Shown here: one piece after another, positions 40,201 to 53,352 of the stretch
Layout of the letters: the number at the start of each line of letters is the position of its first letter
How positions within the stretch are numbered: position 1 is the first letter of the stretch
Assembly: GCF_015832195.1 (NCBI RefSeq)
Contig: NC_052046.1
Coordinates: 32,702,911 to 32,766,910, forward strand
DNA: 64,000 nt
Direction of reading: 5' to 3'
Source of the DNA: Motacilla alba alba
Lineage: Eukaryota; Chordata; Aves; Passeriformes; Motacillidae
Made by a program: the position numbers and the translations under genes
The notes under the pieces: model-generated
Database searches by the model: none
Seen by the model: the letters and a program-made list of their open reading frames with translations, nothing else
What the model was told of the DNA's origin: nothing

Positions 40201-43200
40201 AGTTCTGGCTAATTTGTGATCCAGCTGCAGGTGTGTTGAATTTTAAAACTCTGTGTTGCCAAATAGCACCAAAAATTAACATTGAGAATACTCTGTTGCC
40301 ATGGTAATTTGTTAGAATACTGCCAAGTAACTATAAAGTGAAACCAATGCTTTTGATGTGCCCTGAAATGAGGAAAGGAAAGAATATCAGTGAGAACTGA
40401 AACAATTACTGGGTTCCATGGGGGTTTTTTGCTGGTATTGGAGAGACCTTGAATATTCATCTTAAACTTTTCACTTTCTTTTTATTGTTTGATTTGGGGT
40501 TCTTAAAGCTGGATTTCTTGCTTTGACACTTGTTGGTGTGTAATTTAAGCAATTTGTAAAAATTCGTAGAAAAGGCCACTGTACAAAACACAAGTGATCT
40601 TGGAGTATTTTTAGTGACTTCTTCCCTTTCTACTTTTGCAACATTGTTTAAACTTGAGGGAGTTCAAAAGTAAATGGCTTACTGCAGTAAAATCTAAAAG
40701 CTATTGTGTTCCTACAGGCATATATAAATAATTTTTTCCTTTTGCTTTGAGCCATTTTGATTCTAGTAGATCAGGCTCTCATTTCAACCTCCTAGGGTTC
40801 TCTTGGCATGAGGGGAAACTATGAGGGCTCGGGTATATCCTGTACCTGCAATATCATCTTTTTCCTGTCTTTTATTCACTAGACCCTGGTAAATGGTAGT
40901 TTGTCAATAGCAATATGATAGGCTATATTTAAAATAGACTCTTCCTGGGACAGAATTAATAGCCTTGGTTCTTGATGTTTTCTCCTTGTTATTCACTCTC
41001 ACATGTGACCATCATGTCAAATAAATCCTGTTAGCCCGGATACAGGAGGAAACTGAAATGGAAAAGAAAACTCAGAACTACCGTCTTTTTTTCCAGGCAT
41101 CAAGTGATAGAAAAGACATAAGAGACCTTATATTGCATGTTATATTGAATTTCGATGTATCTATGTAAAATTACAGAACACTGTTTTAGGAACATTGTCT
41201 TCATATTGTAAAAGAAATATTTTTGCAGTTGTGTCTGCAAAATTGTCTTGTTGAAGACAGTTTTCATAGACACCATACCATGTTGAGGGAGAGGGTAGAA
41301 GCCTCTGTTTAATGAGTGTGTTTGTTCAACATTATGGGTATTTCACAATGTTACAAACTCTTACAATAAGGTTTTTTTTCACTAGATGAGGTTACATGCA
41401 TTGTCCTTCCTTGAAGAGAACAGAATGATTTGTCTTTTCTGCTTGCTTGTAGCAGAACTAGGACTAGACTGTGTGCTGGCATAAAGCAGAAGTGGATGAA
41501 GAAATTCTGGTCTGTCTAGTGCTGGTTGTTTAAGGATTTAATAATTTAAGTGCATTATTGAGTCAGGACCAAAATATTCAGTACCTCCTGGACTGAAGCC
41601 CAAGAAGAACAGTTGTATGTGCTTCAGACTGCTCCAAAGAAAAGGACATGTCCATTAGTTTTTGGCTTTCATGCATTTTGGATAGCTAGGACTGACTGTA
41701 TAAGTTAACTTCTATTAAATTTAGTTAAGAAGAGTTTAAGATATTCGAGGTCCTTCAGATATTTTCATATACGGTATTAGCTTTTGTATGTGGTAATATT
41801 AAAAAGCTTTTCCTTCTCAGTTGTGCTGGTATTTCAGTGTTGTTTGAATAAAATACATTCAAATAAGTCATAGGTAGAAACATATTAGTGCTTCTCTCAA
41901 TCCATTGGACTTTTTTGTTTTGAATAATGGTTTGGTTTTGGGATATTTTTTTTGTCAAGTACAGTTGAAACCATAGTTCAGAGTAGACACGTACCTTTCT
42001 TGATACATCTACAAATCTTTAGTCACACTTTCCTTTTTTGTTTTTCTAATTGGCTGAACACTAGCTTAGTTTGGAGTCATGTTGCTTGTACAGACCTCAA
42101 AACAAGTTTCCGAAGTGGCCAAGTGTAACATTTTATTCTAATGTAATGCTTGCTTGAGAACTTTGCTGCTGTTGTCTTAAAAATATCTTTGACTAGTCAT
42201 GTGAATTTGAATGTATAATTGTACTTACACTGTCATTTTATCCACATTCCTCGGTGGTTTTCTTGCCATCCCTAATATGAGGACTGTTTTGTAGTAATAC
42301 AGACTTTCAGAGCCTAGCTTTCTTGATGTTTTATCTGAAAATGCCTTATTTTTCTCTTAAAGAAACTTGAAAATCTTCAAACAAGTTTTTTTTGGAACAG
42401 CCTAATTATGTGGGAGGCTCTTAAAATAACTTCCTCTTCTATTGTACATGTGTTTTGTCTTATATTATGTACAATAACAGCATCCCATTAATTTAAAAGG
42501 GATCACGTCTGTGATCAGAAGCCCTTTCCTAACACGGTCTAACACTGATTTAGGAACTGATTCAGCCCTTCCAAGACTTTTGTTACTCAAAATTAATTTG
42601 TAACTATGAGTGAAATACCAGTGTCAAAATGGAAGTATTTCATGGAAAAAAACCCTAGAAAAGACTAAGAGATCAAAGGTACAATTAAGTAATCCTGTGT
42701 CAGTTTCTTTCTGGGCACGAGAAGGGCTTGGACATGCTGAGGATTGGGAAGGTCTGATTGAACTTCCACACAAAAAGACAAATCTCTGGGAATGGCTTTT
42801 AACCCTTTGGAGCCAAGTATAAACTGAAGTAGAAAGCAAAGTAGTTGAAGCTATTAATTTCTCACTTTCTCAGCTCTGCATTCTGGGTTAAATACAATCC
42901 TTGTGATGTCTTTAAACACACACTTATTTTTCTTATTTGGTAGAAATCACCCTCTTTGTTTGATATGTACCCTCTGATGCCTTTGTACTGTGTGAGTGGT
43001 ACCCATACATTAAAGTTGGGGCTGTTTGCATTGCCAGATGAGTACTGGAAGCATTGTGCCAAGTATCACGTTAATGTAGGCTGTGCTGAGGCCAGCAATT
43101 CCTGTTACAATCTCCCTCAGTAACGTGCTCTCCTTGGAAAAGGTGAATTGCAGGAGAGTTCCTAGTTCTTGTCTGGCTTGTCATCTGCTGATCCCTGCTG

Positions 43201-45520
43201 TGCTCTTCGTTTGCATTTTCTTGAAAGTGCCAAGCAGCTACCATTTGCCTGTGGCTTGAAATGGTTTGTGTGCTGCTGGTTGCTATATGTCAACGTTTTG
43301 TGGCAGTGCTTACTGCAGGTGAAAAGCTGTTGGGTTGATGGATGACTCTTTGTGGAGTACCGTCAGTCATGGAATTTTTTGGACTTCATCTTTGTTTAGC
43401 ATCAATAGTAATATAAATACATTTTGTATTTGTTTTGTGAAAGGGCATAGTGCTGAATGGATGATTTTTTTCATAACGATAGCTTTTGAAATATGCCTAT
43501 GTGCATTCTATATGTTACTACCTAGGCTTATTTTCAAAAATAAGTTCATTTCTTTTGTGATTTCTTTTGTATTTATTACTTGATATCTAGTCTATATCTT
43601 CTATTACTTTGATATTATCTATTATTAATAATGTGTGAACACAGACATTTGGTAGCATTAATGAGGAGGTATAGTTTAATTGTCTCATAAATAGTATTTC
43701 CCAACAAAATAAAGAACTGTCTTCAACAAAGGAAAACATCTCTTGTTCTTTGTTCAAAGAAATCCTTGAAGTGGTTATTTCCACATACAATTGCAGACTT
43801 CCTTAATTTCCAGGAATCCTAGATCCTATTGATAGAAGAAATTGTTTGGTTTGTGTTTTGCTTGTTTATAATTATTCTTTAGTGCTTACTGTCACTGCTG
43901 AGTATATTCAAAATCCTTACTGCCTGGTCTTAGAACATAAAGTCTGATCCTGACTTAGATTGCAGCCTTTTTATGTTTTCTTTTCTTACTGTCTTTTCTT
44001 GAACTAATTATAAAAAATACCTTATTATGAATAAATATTTGTTATTATTTTTTTAAAGTCATGAGTATTCTTGGTGGGGTTTTTTTTTTGTTTGGTTTGG
44101 CTTAGTTTGTTGTTTTTTTATTTCCTACTGATGGCAAAGTTGCCTCTCTCACTTTGTAATACAAGAGACCAGGGCCTACCCTGGTGGTCTGAGCCCCATT
44201 GTTTCAGGCACACTGAAAATCTGAAGCTAAACTTTTTTGATTTCTTTCCCGAAGAGCTGACTGCTTTCTTGAGAACGTTATGAGTACTTCCAAGAACAGA
44301 GTTGATGCATACTGTCCCGTGTGAAAGAAGTGACTGGATTACATAAATTGATACTCCTAGTCTGCCAAGGAGCGAATACCTTCCCTCATTCCTGCTGTCA
44401 TGTCTATATAACCTTCACTGGCTGGCAGCAGAGGAGGCTGAAGTTTGGCTCTTGTAGGCCCTGGAAACATGCTGTGTGTGCATTAATATTTCTATTAAAA
44501 AATACCTGACAAAACATTTTTGAGAGAAAGTTAAATATACTTCATGTTTGCATACACAGTAACTAATATGTAAAGTATGAGTTACTTAAATTCCAGTATG
44601 TTTCCAGCTTGTGGATGTTTTTAGTGGTTGTTGAAAAAAGTAGAGAATAAAAAATCCCAAACTGAAAACAACCTCCCCTCCCCAGATGTTCTAAGGTGGC
44701 ATACCCAGTTTTCTTCTCACATTCCAAACATTCCATTGAATGTACCAGTATGTATGTATAGTATTAAAGAGGTGTTCAGACAGAAGCTACATTTTTTTCT
44801 TTCTTCCTTTTAGAAGAAGATGTACTATAGGGACCTATGATAATCTCATTCGATGTCTTATAAAAAAGAAATATGTGCATGCCTTGATGGCAAATGGTGA
44901 TGTTATGGGTTTCTTAGCATGAAAGTCTCAAGCAGTGCTGCTGTGTAGCAGAAACTTGGCACTTGGTGCTTTTTGGCATGTGTTTTCTGCTGTTAACTGA
45001 AATAGAAATGCTTTTGTAGGTAGCTCTGTGTGTACAGTTACTTTTACTAGGGTAACTAAGGTAAGTACTGACCTTTGCTGTAACAATTTTTGGAACAGGA
45101 TACCACATTTAAGTCAGTCATTTTTATCCCAAAAACCTCTTTCACCTTTTTGTTTCTCGTGGTGCAAGTGACTAACACTGCCCCCCATACAATTCCCCTC
45201 TGTTGCTTCTCAGAGGAGCGCTGCTTCCCATGTTCCTTTACTCACCTGGGTGAGGCAAGACTGACAATCAGACATGCCCCTCTCTAGAAATTGTTTTGCT
45301 CTGATTCAGCCTTCAGTTAAGCTACTGGTGAATACCATTCAGGGTTTAACAATTTGATTGAATCAGTAATCTAAGCTACAAACATAATCAGATATGCAAA
45401 GTATGTGTTCTGCTTTCCTTTTGTTTGTTTAAGTATCATCTTTATGGTCTGTGCACAGGGTGTGTATGTACTAGCCAGACTCCCCATCACAGGTGTGAAG
45501 TACTGCTCTGTGAACTTTGA

Positions 45521-45561
45521 AGATTTTTCTTTTTCTTTTTCTTTTTTTTTTTTTTTTTTTT
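45521..45561. repeat. CT-rich tract ending in T20
   Basis: Units of TTTTTC run into about 20 consecutive T bases. Simple repeat; no attached retrocopy was recognised. Confidence 0.9.
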
Positions 45562-45762
45562 ATTGTTCAAACCTGATGTGGGTTTGTATCTTGACCTGAG
45601 TAGGTGGTGGAGTTGTCCTCAATCTGTCATTTTGATGTTACTGTTGAGAAATTAGAATAGAAGTCTGATGTAAAGAACTTTATTGAGAAAGAGGTACCAA
45701 CTTAATTTTGAAATTTATCCCATGGATAAATTTAAGATAAATTTGCCTTTTGTAAGGAAGAC

Positions 45763-45800
45763 TGATGTTGTTGTTGTTGTTGTTTGTTTGATTGTTTTTG
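45763..45800. repeat. (GTT)n simple repeat
   Basis: About six GTT units followed by GTTT variants. Confidence 0.9.
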
Positions 45801-46721
45801 TTTTAGTATTTCATGTATTCTAAGTTTAACTGTTAAATACAAAATTCTAATAGACATAGTAAGATATATATGTATAAATAAGGGGGAAGTTGAATTGTAA
45901 AAATAAAGGATCACTATTGACTCCCTGCATCTGAAACTTTCATTAGACAGCACCTGGGCTTAAGGTTTCCATTACGGAATTCAATTGCAAAAGATTGGAA
46001 AGATTTCTTTGTTCATCCTATCTGTCTAATAATAATAATTATAATGAGAATTCTTTCTTAGTTATTGGGGTGACAATTAAGACCAAAATATCATTGCCAA
46101 ATTTTCTTTAAAACTGCCTGCTTTAAATTCGGGAATAGAGTAGTGTGTAGGATGGCAGGTTGAGACAGACTGTAGCAAGTTCGAAATCATTTGGACTTTT
46201 GTTTTCAATAAGAATGAATTCAAATATGTAACAAGAATTTAATATCTCAAATTTTGTTCCATAATAAATAATGTTAATTTTTGAGAGTCTGTCCTTAACA
46301 CTTGAAGATGTTTAATAATTAAAATGCATTTATGCATTATGCACCAATGGACTTAATGTACTGCTGATGTTTCTCTGGGACAAAAATAAGCTAAATGAAG
46401 GCAGAAGATGAGATATTTCAAATCCCTCAGTGTAGCTCTAAGAATAATATAAAGTATGGCTGGTTAGGAATGTCTTGTCTTCTTCTATTTAGACCTCAGA
46501 CGCATTTTTAGACTGTTCGGATGTTTATGGAAGCAGTTTGATTTTAATGGAAATCTGAATTAATTTGAAATGAGATTGGGTTAGCAGGGAAATGCACTCT
46601 ATTTTCAAAATATTTCTCTTTGTTGAACTAATTTCTAAAATTTAAGTCAATGTAATGAATGTATTGTATGTGGAACGTAATCAAGGAAAACAGTTTGTAA
46701 TGTCTTCCATATTTCTCACAG

Positions 46722-46810
46722 GTTGTGAAGATGAGAAAAGATGTGAAGAAGGCCAGAGTCCTCACTATTCGCAGACTAATCAGACACATCGGGAGATTAA
46801 AATCGAAAAA
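46722..46810 (+). CDS. SRFBP1: SRFBP1 coding exon 2
   Basis: The 89-nt exon follows a TTTCTCACAG acceptor and ends before a GTCAGT donor, which is weaker than GTAAGT but usable. It encodes VVKMRKDVKKARVLTIRRLI and then RHIGRLKSK plus two bases of a split Lys codon. The peptide is basic and probably helical, like the N-terminal helix of the BUD22 family. It aligns without gaps to human SRFBP1 as I remember it (VVKMRKEVK..., ...GRLKSKK), with mostly conservative changes. It starts in phase 0 and its two trailing bases are completed by the first base of exon 3. The open frame runs on past the donor into the intron by chance. SRFBP1 identity is very likely; the donor is inferred from phase and homology. 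Confidence 0.93.
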
Positions 46811-47768
46811 GTCAGTTTTAAATAATAGTGGTTTTTCATGGTTTATAAATAAGGCTACTAATACTACTGTTATTTTCATTGTTTTCACAAAAATGGGAAA
46901 ACAGGAGAAAAATGTACTACATTTAAAACTTAAGGCACGGAAACACATATTTGTCTTATTTTAACATAATTTTAGACTAAAAATACTAACTATAAGGAGT
47001 TTCATAAAGCAGAATTGGGTTGACTTTTTTAATGGGATTTAGTGTATAGAAGGTAATCTGAATCAGTTGCAGAACCTTTTACAGCACATCTGAAAGTGTC
47101 AGATTTCTTCTTTTAGGTTTTTCTGCTGTTGAATTTAAGTTGCACCAAGTTTTCTCACTGTAGTTGTCTTCAGGATTGTTTAGCAAAAATACTTCATTTG
47201 CGTAGATACATAGGTCATACTCGATTTTTAGGAATTACTGTTAATTAATTCTTATATGAACAGCTTAAACAATATATTGTAGATTATGTTTTTAAAAATT
47301 ACTGGCCTTAAATAACTTAACACATGTCTTAGAGACGGTGTGAGATACATCTCCTACTGTGTTCATAGTGTAAAATGAGGATATTCTGACAATTTTAGCA
47401 AGTTGTCCAAAAGAAGAAGCAAATCCAATGAACTTCCATATTTAAATACTGCAGATTTAAAACAGAATTATATTTGAGACATTGGTGCCACCTGTTCTTG
47501 ATATGAATTGTGGTTTTGTATTTTCTGATGCAGTAATGTTTGTTTTTCACATTGTTCTGCTAAATCCTCCATGTTTTCTCTGCTGTTCAGTACAGCAACA
47601 GCTTTAGGCTATGTTCAGCTCTTTGCTAAAATGTTCATTTGCCAATTAGGGATTGTGTTTATGCACCATCTCCTGATTTTTTAAAATTTTGCTACTTAGT
47701 ATTGCCAGAGAGAAAATAAAGTAACTAAACTGAGATTTTTTTTTAATAATGATAGACTTCACTTGCAG
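46811..47768 (+). other. SRFBP1: SRFBP1 intron 2 (958 bp)
   Basis: Short intron from GTCAGT to ACTTGCAG, with a T-rich tract ahead of the acceptor (run of T near 47,736). It is AT-rich throughout, and I see no repeat or RNA gene in it. The exon 2 frame stays open for about 50 codons into it, which is chance. Confidence 0.85.
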
Positions 47769-47841
47769 GGGTTCAGAAGACTTGAAATTAAAGAACCAAA
47801 AACGAGTTGAGAGATTAATAGAAGAAATCCATGCCATGAAG
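47769..47841 (+). CDS. SRFBP1: SRFBP1 coding exon 3
   Basis: The 73-nt exon sits between an ACTTGCAG acceptor and a GTAATG donor. Its first base completes the Lys codon left by exon 2. The rest reads GSEDLKLKNQ, then KRVERLIEEIHAMK, ending in phase 0. The LKNQ-R and the RL-EEIHAMK pattern match human SRFBP1 exon 3, and the total length across exons 2-3 is the same as in the human protein, with no indel. The peptide is a charged, likely coiled or helical stretch of the BUD22-like N-terminal region. The next human exon begins around ELKPD. I looked for an equivalent between here and the end of the window and found none, so exon 4 probably lies beyond 64,000. Confidence 0.93.
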
Positions 47842-50382
47842 GTAATGCCATGCTTAGATGATTCAGTATTAGAGACAACTATTTTAAATTGTCTGGTTTT
47901 TGCAACTGCGTTACTGAAACTTTAAATATTTTCAGAGTAAGCTTGAACGTTCCCCCAGCTAGCAAATTATGGGAATTTGCATTTGTCAAGGTGTTAAACA
48001 ATTTGAGTCTTAAGCATTCCAGGCTAAACATGAATTTGCTTAGCAGAGTGTGATGTTCAAAGTTTTTACTGTAACAGTTAAAGCACAGAATTTGAAATAC
48101 TTGTGCTGCTCAGGAGTATGGGGAGGCATTTTGTGTGTCTGACAGTACAATATCCTCATTGTCTGTCCTGCAAGCTGTAAATATCATGCCATTTGTATTT
48201 GGTTCTGTAATAATTTCAAACTGTAGCTGTAAGGGACTGGTTACACTTACATCAGGTTTTTTTTTATTGTTCAGCCTTGATATTAATTGATACAGTGTTT
48301 GTATCATGTATGTTATGACCTCAAGAAAATGGTTCAGAAATTTTATAACTTCATAATGATTTGTGCTAATCTCTCAATTTTAGTTGATCCTATATAAAAT
48401 TATGTGTGGTGAAATGAGTTATGAATTCCAATCATAGGACTTGAGCACAGATCATGTATAGGTCGTGACAAATATTTTCTCACAATATGGCTGTTTTGAT
48501 TGTTTCCTTGACAAGCATAGTTGATAACTGTAGTGATTATATCATTATGCTACTATTGTGTGCTATTCTGGGAGTACACAATATTTTTGTTTGTTTTTAA
48601 CATTTCGCTCTTTCTTTTCTCAACCTTGGAGAGATCTTAGTCTTCAAAAAAGGCTAATAACTGGAAAGGGTTCATTGACCAATTTAGATGTGCTTTGTGC
48701 CAAATTGATCAAGTAGAATCAGAGGGATTTTTAGCTTAATACTTCCAGAAAGAGTCTTCATAAACCAGCAGAATGGAAAAGAAAGCTGGTAGCACTGCTC
48801 ACTCACCATGACAGTAATATTGAGGCACTCTGCATTACTGACTTGCCATCAGTCTTGAACTTGATCTTGTATTTGCTTCTTTTTGTCTCTCTGATTTTTT
48901 TTTCCTAATTTTAAGTTGTTTTTTAATGCCAAGTGTGTGTGTGTGTCTCAGTTTCTAAGAGAATGATGAAGTGATCAGGTGTGCTGGAGCTGGAGCTCAG
49001 AAGCCCATGTTTTTTTATGAGGCTTTTGTGAGTGTTCTTGAGAGGGTTTCACTGCAATGCATTTTCTGCATGCATTTACCAGGAGTCTTTGTTTTGTCCA
49101 CATTGTGCTTTTCCTGCCAGGATTGGCCTCATGCAGGCATCTTAAAGCCTGCTCGCACTCAGGACTGTATTGACCAAGTACATTCAAGCATTGCTTCAGT
49201 TGGCATGAACACGTACAGGGCTTGTAAGTGGCAGCTTAAAGAGTGGCTGTCAGGGGAGGATAGACTTGTAGTCTAGAAAGCTGAAGTCAAGTTTTGCTCT
49301 GAAATAGTTTATAGAAAGGCATGAGTCCTCAAAGTAAGCAGTTGAGAAGGAAGAACTCTCCCGCTTCTTGGGTAGATGCACTTGGTTATTTGAAATTTTA
49401 AGTGCTGTAAGTTAACTTTATTGTTAAAAACAATGCACCGTTATATTACTATTTAATAGGTAAAAGGTTTGTTTACTTGGAGATTTTTAGACTTCAAAAG
49501 TGCACAAGTTGACACTTAATAGCTTTACAGTACATCTGTTTCTTAAATGAAAGAAAAACTCCTGTTTCTTAGGAATCACTACCTAAAAGGCACTAGTTGC
49601 TTACGTATTTTTTCAACCACTGTTGATTTCTGTACTAACAGATTTTTAGAGTTGACATAGAAATATTCCTCATTCAGCATGGAAGAAGTAAAAAAGACAG
49701 CTTTCACACAAACTGGTAATGTTATTTCAGATGACTGGAAGATTTTATATTGGGGAAATCTCACTCCCAGCAACCTTTTGCCTTAAGTTATTGATAATAA
49801 GATTCATAATAAACACCTTCACATCACTCAAATTATGAATTTGAGAATTTTAAGGAAAGATTGGACACAATAGAAATAGAAAGTGATCTATAAATTTGCA
49901 GTTTAGAGCAACTAAGTCTTGAGTTATTCTAGATTATTTTAACAGTTTTAGTGTGTGGATCTCAAACACATGCCTGGGGAAATTCTAAATCCTTTCAAAA
50001 CTGATGGATTGTGTGGTGGATATAGCAATTTTTCATGTTGTGTTAACTTCAAGAAGTTATCCATTAACTTCTCCACACGTGTTTTATGTAAGAAAAAATG
50101 CCTCTTCTCCCTTAGTGAATGATTAGTCTTGAGGAGCTGCGAACTGCAAGGAGCAGTTCAGTGGAAAAGACAAAAAATCCAGCAAAATAATTACAGCAGC
50201 CAAAGAGGTTTGGAGCCAGAAAATGGATGTGCACCAGAGTCTGATAGTGTGTGTATTTTCAGGATAAAAGATTTACTGAATTGGTAACTTCAAACTCTGG
50301 AAATTCTTTATTGGTTGAAGGCCTGAAGGTTTTCTGTAGGTTGAAGAAAGTAGCAGTTTTTTTCCAAGTTCTTCCCAGTTGC

Positions 50383-50387
50383 CAAAG
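50383..50387. repeat. Target-site duplication, left copy (CAAAG)
   Basis: Identical to 51,847-51,851 and adjacent to the LTR end. Five bases can match by chance, but both copies sit where homology to the LTR stops. Confidence 0.7.
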
Positions 50388-51846
50388 TCGTGGTTTGACC
50401 CTGGCTAAGCACCAGGTACCCACAAGAAAAACTATTCATTCCTATGCCTCTGCTGCAGTTGAGCAGAGGAAGCAGAAGGAAAGACTCAAGGGCTCATGGG
50501 CTGATATGAGGATTAGGAGAAAACACTCCAAGGGCAAAACAGGCTCAAAACATTAAAAGGTATAAAGAAAAATTTGTTAACAGAATTAAAAGAGGTTAAT
50601 AAGAACTAAAACAAACCTTCAGAACATTTTCTTCCCTCCAGCCTCTCCTTCTTTCCCATGGACAGTACAGGGAGACAGGGTGTGGGAGTTTTGGTCAGTT
50701 TTTCATTCGAAATCTTTCTTCAGTTTGCTTAGGGAGAGGAGTCTCTTCTTGCTATGCCATGGGGTCCTTTCCATAGGAGACAGTTCTCTGCGAACTATTC
50801 CAGTGTGGTTGTAGTTTCCATGAGCAACAGTCCCGCCCAACCTGCTCTAATGTGAGTCCCTCCCCCAGGCAGAAGAGTCTTCCCAGACTACGTGATGTGG
50901 GTCGTAGTAGTTCATGGGGTATATGTAGGTCTTTGAAGAATAAGCTGCTCTAGTTTGGAGGCAAGGGTCTGCTCTCTCTGTTCGGGTTTCCTGCTAGACT
51001 ACAGCTTTTCAGCATGCACCTGCTCCAGCGTAAGCACTTCTTCTCTCAGGCTGCAGATGGATCTCTGGATCGCCCCATGCACTTCATGAATTACCAGGAA
51101 ACAGTTTGTTATGTTATAGACCTCACCACCAGCTTGCAGAAGAATCTTGGCTCCGACGTTTGGAGCACCTCCTCTCCGTCCCTCCTTTCACTGCAACCTT
51201 AGTGTTGCCATGTTCTCCTCATGTGTCCTCGCCTTTTCCTTTTCTTTAAGTTGAAAGAAAATTTTTGTTTGTAGGTTTGTTTGTTCTCAAGTTCAGTCAG
51301 TTGAAAACTTCTCATAGGGTTTTGCAGTGCTGAAGGGTTGATCTCACCTGGGCTCTGTATCGGGGAATTGCTCATTATGTCCCTCGTTGTCGGCAGCGCA
51401 TGGGCTGTGCCAGCTGCCGCGGTGCTGGCACTATTCAGCACCTCTCCTCATGTAGGGTGCCAAAAAGGAGAAGCTGCTGCTGCTGCCTCTGCCTTCTGCC
51501 TGCAGCGTGGCAGCTGGCTCAAAGCACGTAGCAGGCAAAGTTCACTGCAGTTGTGCCAAGATGGCATGTCAGGTGGCCCCGGCAGCCACTCGCTGCACCA
51601 GGGTGGCCCTGGCTCCTCCCCACACCATGGAAGAAGAGGAAGAACTAAGTGTAGTTTTTGCCTTCTTAAATATGTCATTGCAGAGGCATTACCAACTTCT
51701 CTAATTGGGTCAACAATATGTCTGTCATTAGAGCCTTCAGGGATTGGCTTTTCTGGGCATAGTAGAAAGTACGTGGCGCTTCTCTCAGAAGACACTTCTG
51801 TGGCTTCTCCCATCCCCACTAAAAGCCATTGTGTTAAACCAATGCA
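50388..51846 (-). mobile_element. Solo LTR of an endogenous retrovirus, minus strand, 5-bp TSD
   Basis: A 1,459-bp element whose minus strand starts TGCATTGGTTTAACACAATG and ends GGGTCAAACCACGA. It is flanked by identical 5-bp CAAAG at 50,383-50,387 and 51,847-51,851. It matches a widespread long avian LTR as I remember it: on the plus strand GTTTGACCCTGGCTAAGCAC at one end, degenerate CTGCTCCAGCG and CCATGGGGTC-type repeats in the middle, GGAGCACCTCCTCTCCGTCC, CTTCTTAAATATGTCATTGC (minus-strand TATA side), and a GCCATTGTGTTAAACCAATG end. The 3' terminus has drifted from CA to GA. No internal genes remain. A 5-bp duplication fits ERVL-like elements. The frames of 175 (+) and 133 (-) codons inside are LTR noise. 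Confidence 0.85.
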
Positions 51847-51851
51847 CAAAG
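51847..51851. repeat. Target-site duplication, right copy (CAAAG)
   Basis: Identical to 50,383-50,387 and adjacent to the other LTR end. Confidence 0.7.
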
Positions 51852-53352
51852 ACTCCTCTTTCTAACATCGGTCCTTTTTCTTCCATCATCAAGAACAGAC
51901 CCAGACCTCCTTTCTCCTTATCATATATCCTGGAAAAAAAAAAGCCACCTGAGGAGTGTTGGCAGCAAAGTCTGTGGAAGGATTTTATGTATTCTGATCA
52001 CCTCAGAAGGCATTGTTGGTGGATTCTGTTTTAAAGGGAGTTGGGTTCAGTCTTTGGGAAGAAAGACTGAAATTCTGCAACCTTGACACAGTTGTCTGTT
52101 TACTGTTAATGCAATGGCTGAAGTTTCTCTTACTCAGAAAAAAATCTAATGGTTTGAAATCCTAATCCAAGAGAATTCTTTGGTTTCTTAAGAACTACAT
52201 TTCTCAGTTCAGCTGCCTGTAAACTCCTAAATTTTTTTGAGCCTGCAGCTCAGCAGGACTTCTCTGAATGAAACAAATTTGAACTTTCAGTTGCAAGATT
52301 TTAACTTCTCTTTCTAGATTTTAACTTTCTCTCTGTTTAACTTCCCTTTCTTCTTTCTGTTTTGTGTCTATACTAACTACAGTCTGATACAACAGGAAGG
52401 ACAAAATGCTTGCTGTTGTATTACTAACTCTCAGGGATGCTGTTTTCCTGTCCTCAAGTAAATTCTGAGCAGACAGTGCTGACATAATACCATTTTAAAC
52501 GCACTATTTCCTAGGAGGGAGAAGGTATAAGATGCTATTACTTTTTAGGTTTAATAGAGTGTCCATGTCTCTTGTTTTTTTTAATATGCTCTACATCGTC
52601 TCAGTTCTGCATATATATTGAAAATCTATGAAGTGTTGGTGCTGGGCTGTGTTGAAAAACCTTTTGTTACTTGAATTTGTAAATAGCATCTATTGCATTA
52701 TTGTTAGAATGACATTTAAATATTTTATTCTCCATATTTTCATTGTTAGACCTGAAGAATAAAAAAGTCTTAACTGGCAAATACGATTAAAAGCATCTCA
52801 GGCACAACAATCAGAAGTAAACATTGTGAGAAATGAGAGCAGTTAAAGTTCCAGCTACGTGAATGCAGGAACTGGGTTAATTGGTTGCAGGAGTTCTCAA
52901 AACTATTGGAATAATACACTGGTTTTTGAGTTCTTCAGTTTTCATTTTTCCATAACTGTATAAATATTTATTCCAGAATTCACTAAAGATGGGGGAAAGA
53001 ATGGTATGATCCTTTCTAGACTTCTGTGAAATATAAAATTGTATACTTACAGATATTTTTCTACTTGTTTGTCAGGCTTGAGGATACTGTCAAAATGGAT
53101 TAATTATCCTTCATAGAGTACTACTTTCCATATTTAAGAAGCTATTATTTTTGAAAGTTTCTTGACACACAAATAACAGATTGTCTAGTGATTTCTTAGC
53201 AATATGTAGCTTACCTTGAGTTGTTGGAATTTCTTGCTGAAGAAAGATCTTAATATAATAGGTGTTTCTTTACCAGTTGTCTAGGAGTACTTTTGCCTTT
53301 ATCTTGCAAAAAATATTGTCATTATCTTGTCATCTTGCAACAAAAATCTTGT

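Larger units (their letters stand above)
24241..46721 (+). other. SRFBP1: SRFBP1 intron 1 (22.5 kb)
   Basis: The intron begins GTGAGA and ends TTTCTCACAG. The first 200 bases are still CpG-rich; after that the sequence is AT-rich and typical of bird introns. It holds CR1 fragments at about 26.25 and 33.9 kb, a locally duplicated segment at 30.8 and 32.3 kb, and several short hairpins and T tracts. No other gene is convincing. The largest open frames, 176 codons from 37,206 (+), 143 codons from 31,709 (+) and 126 codons ending at 25,088 (-), match no family I recognise, use non-ATG starts in at least one case, and lack supporting structure. A long first intron often carries regulatory elements, but none can be called with confidence here. 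Confidence 0.85.

Noticed and set aside
44814..44922. Exon-like block after a TTCCTTTTAG acceptor (...CTIGTYDNLIRCLIKK...)
   Set aside because: The peptide looks plausible but matches nothing known, has no donor, and sits in intron 1 with no support.
51338..51865. 175-codon (+) and 133-codon (-) overlapping frames
   Set aside because: Both lie within the solo LTR (50,388-51,846), whose GC-rich sequence gives long frames by chance.
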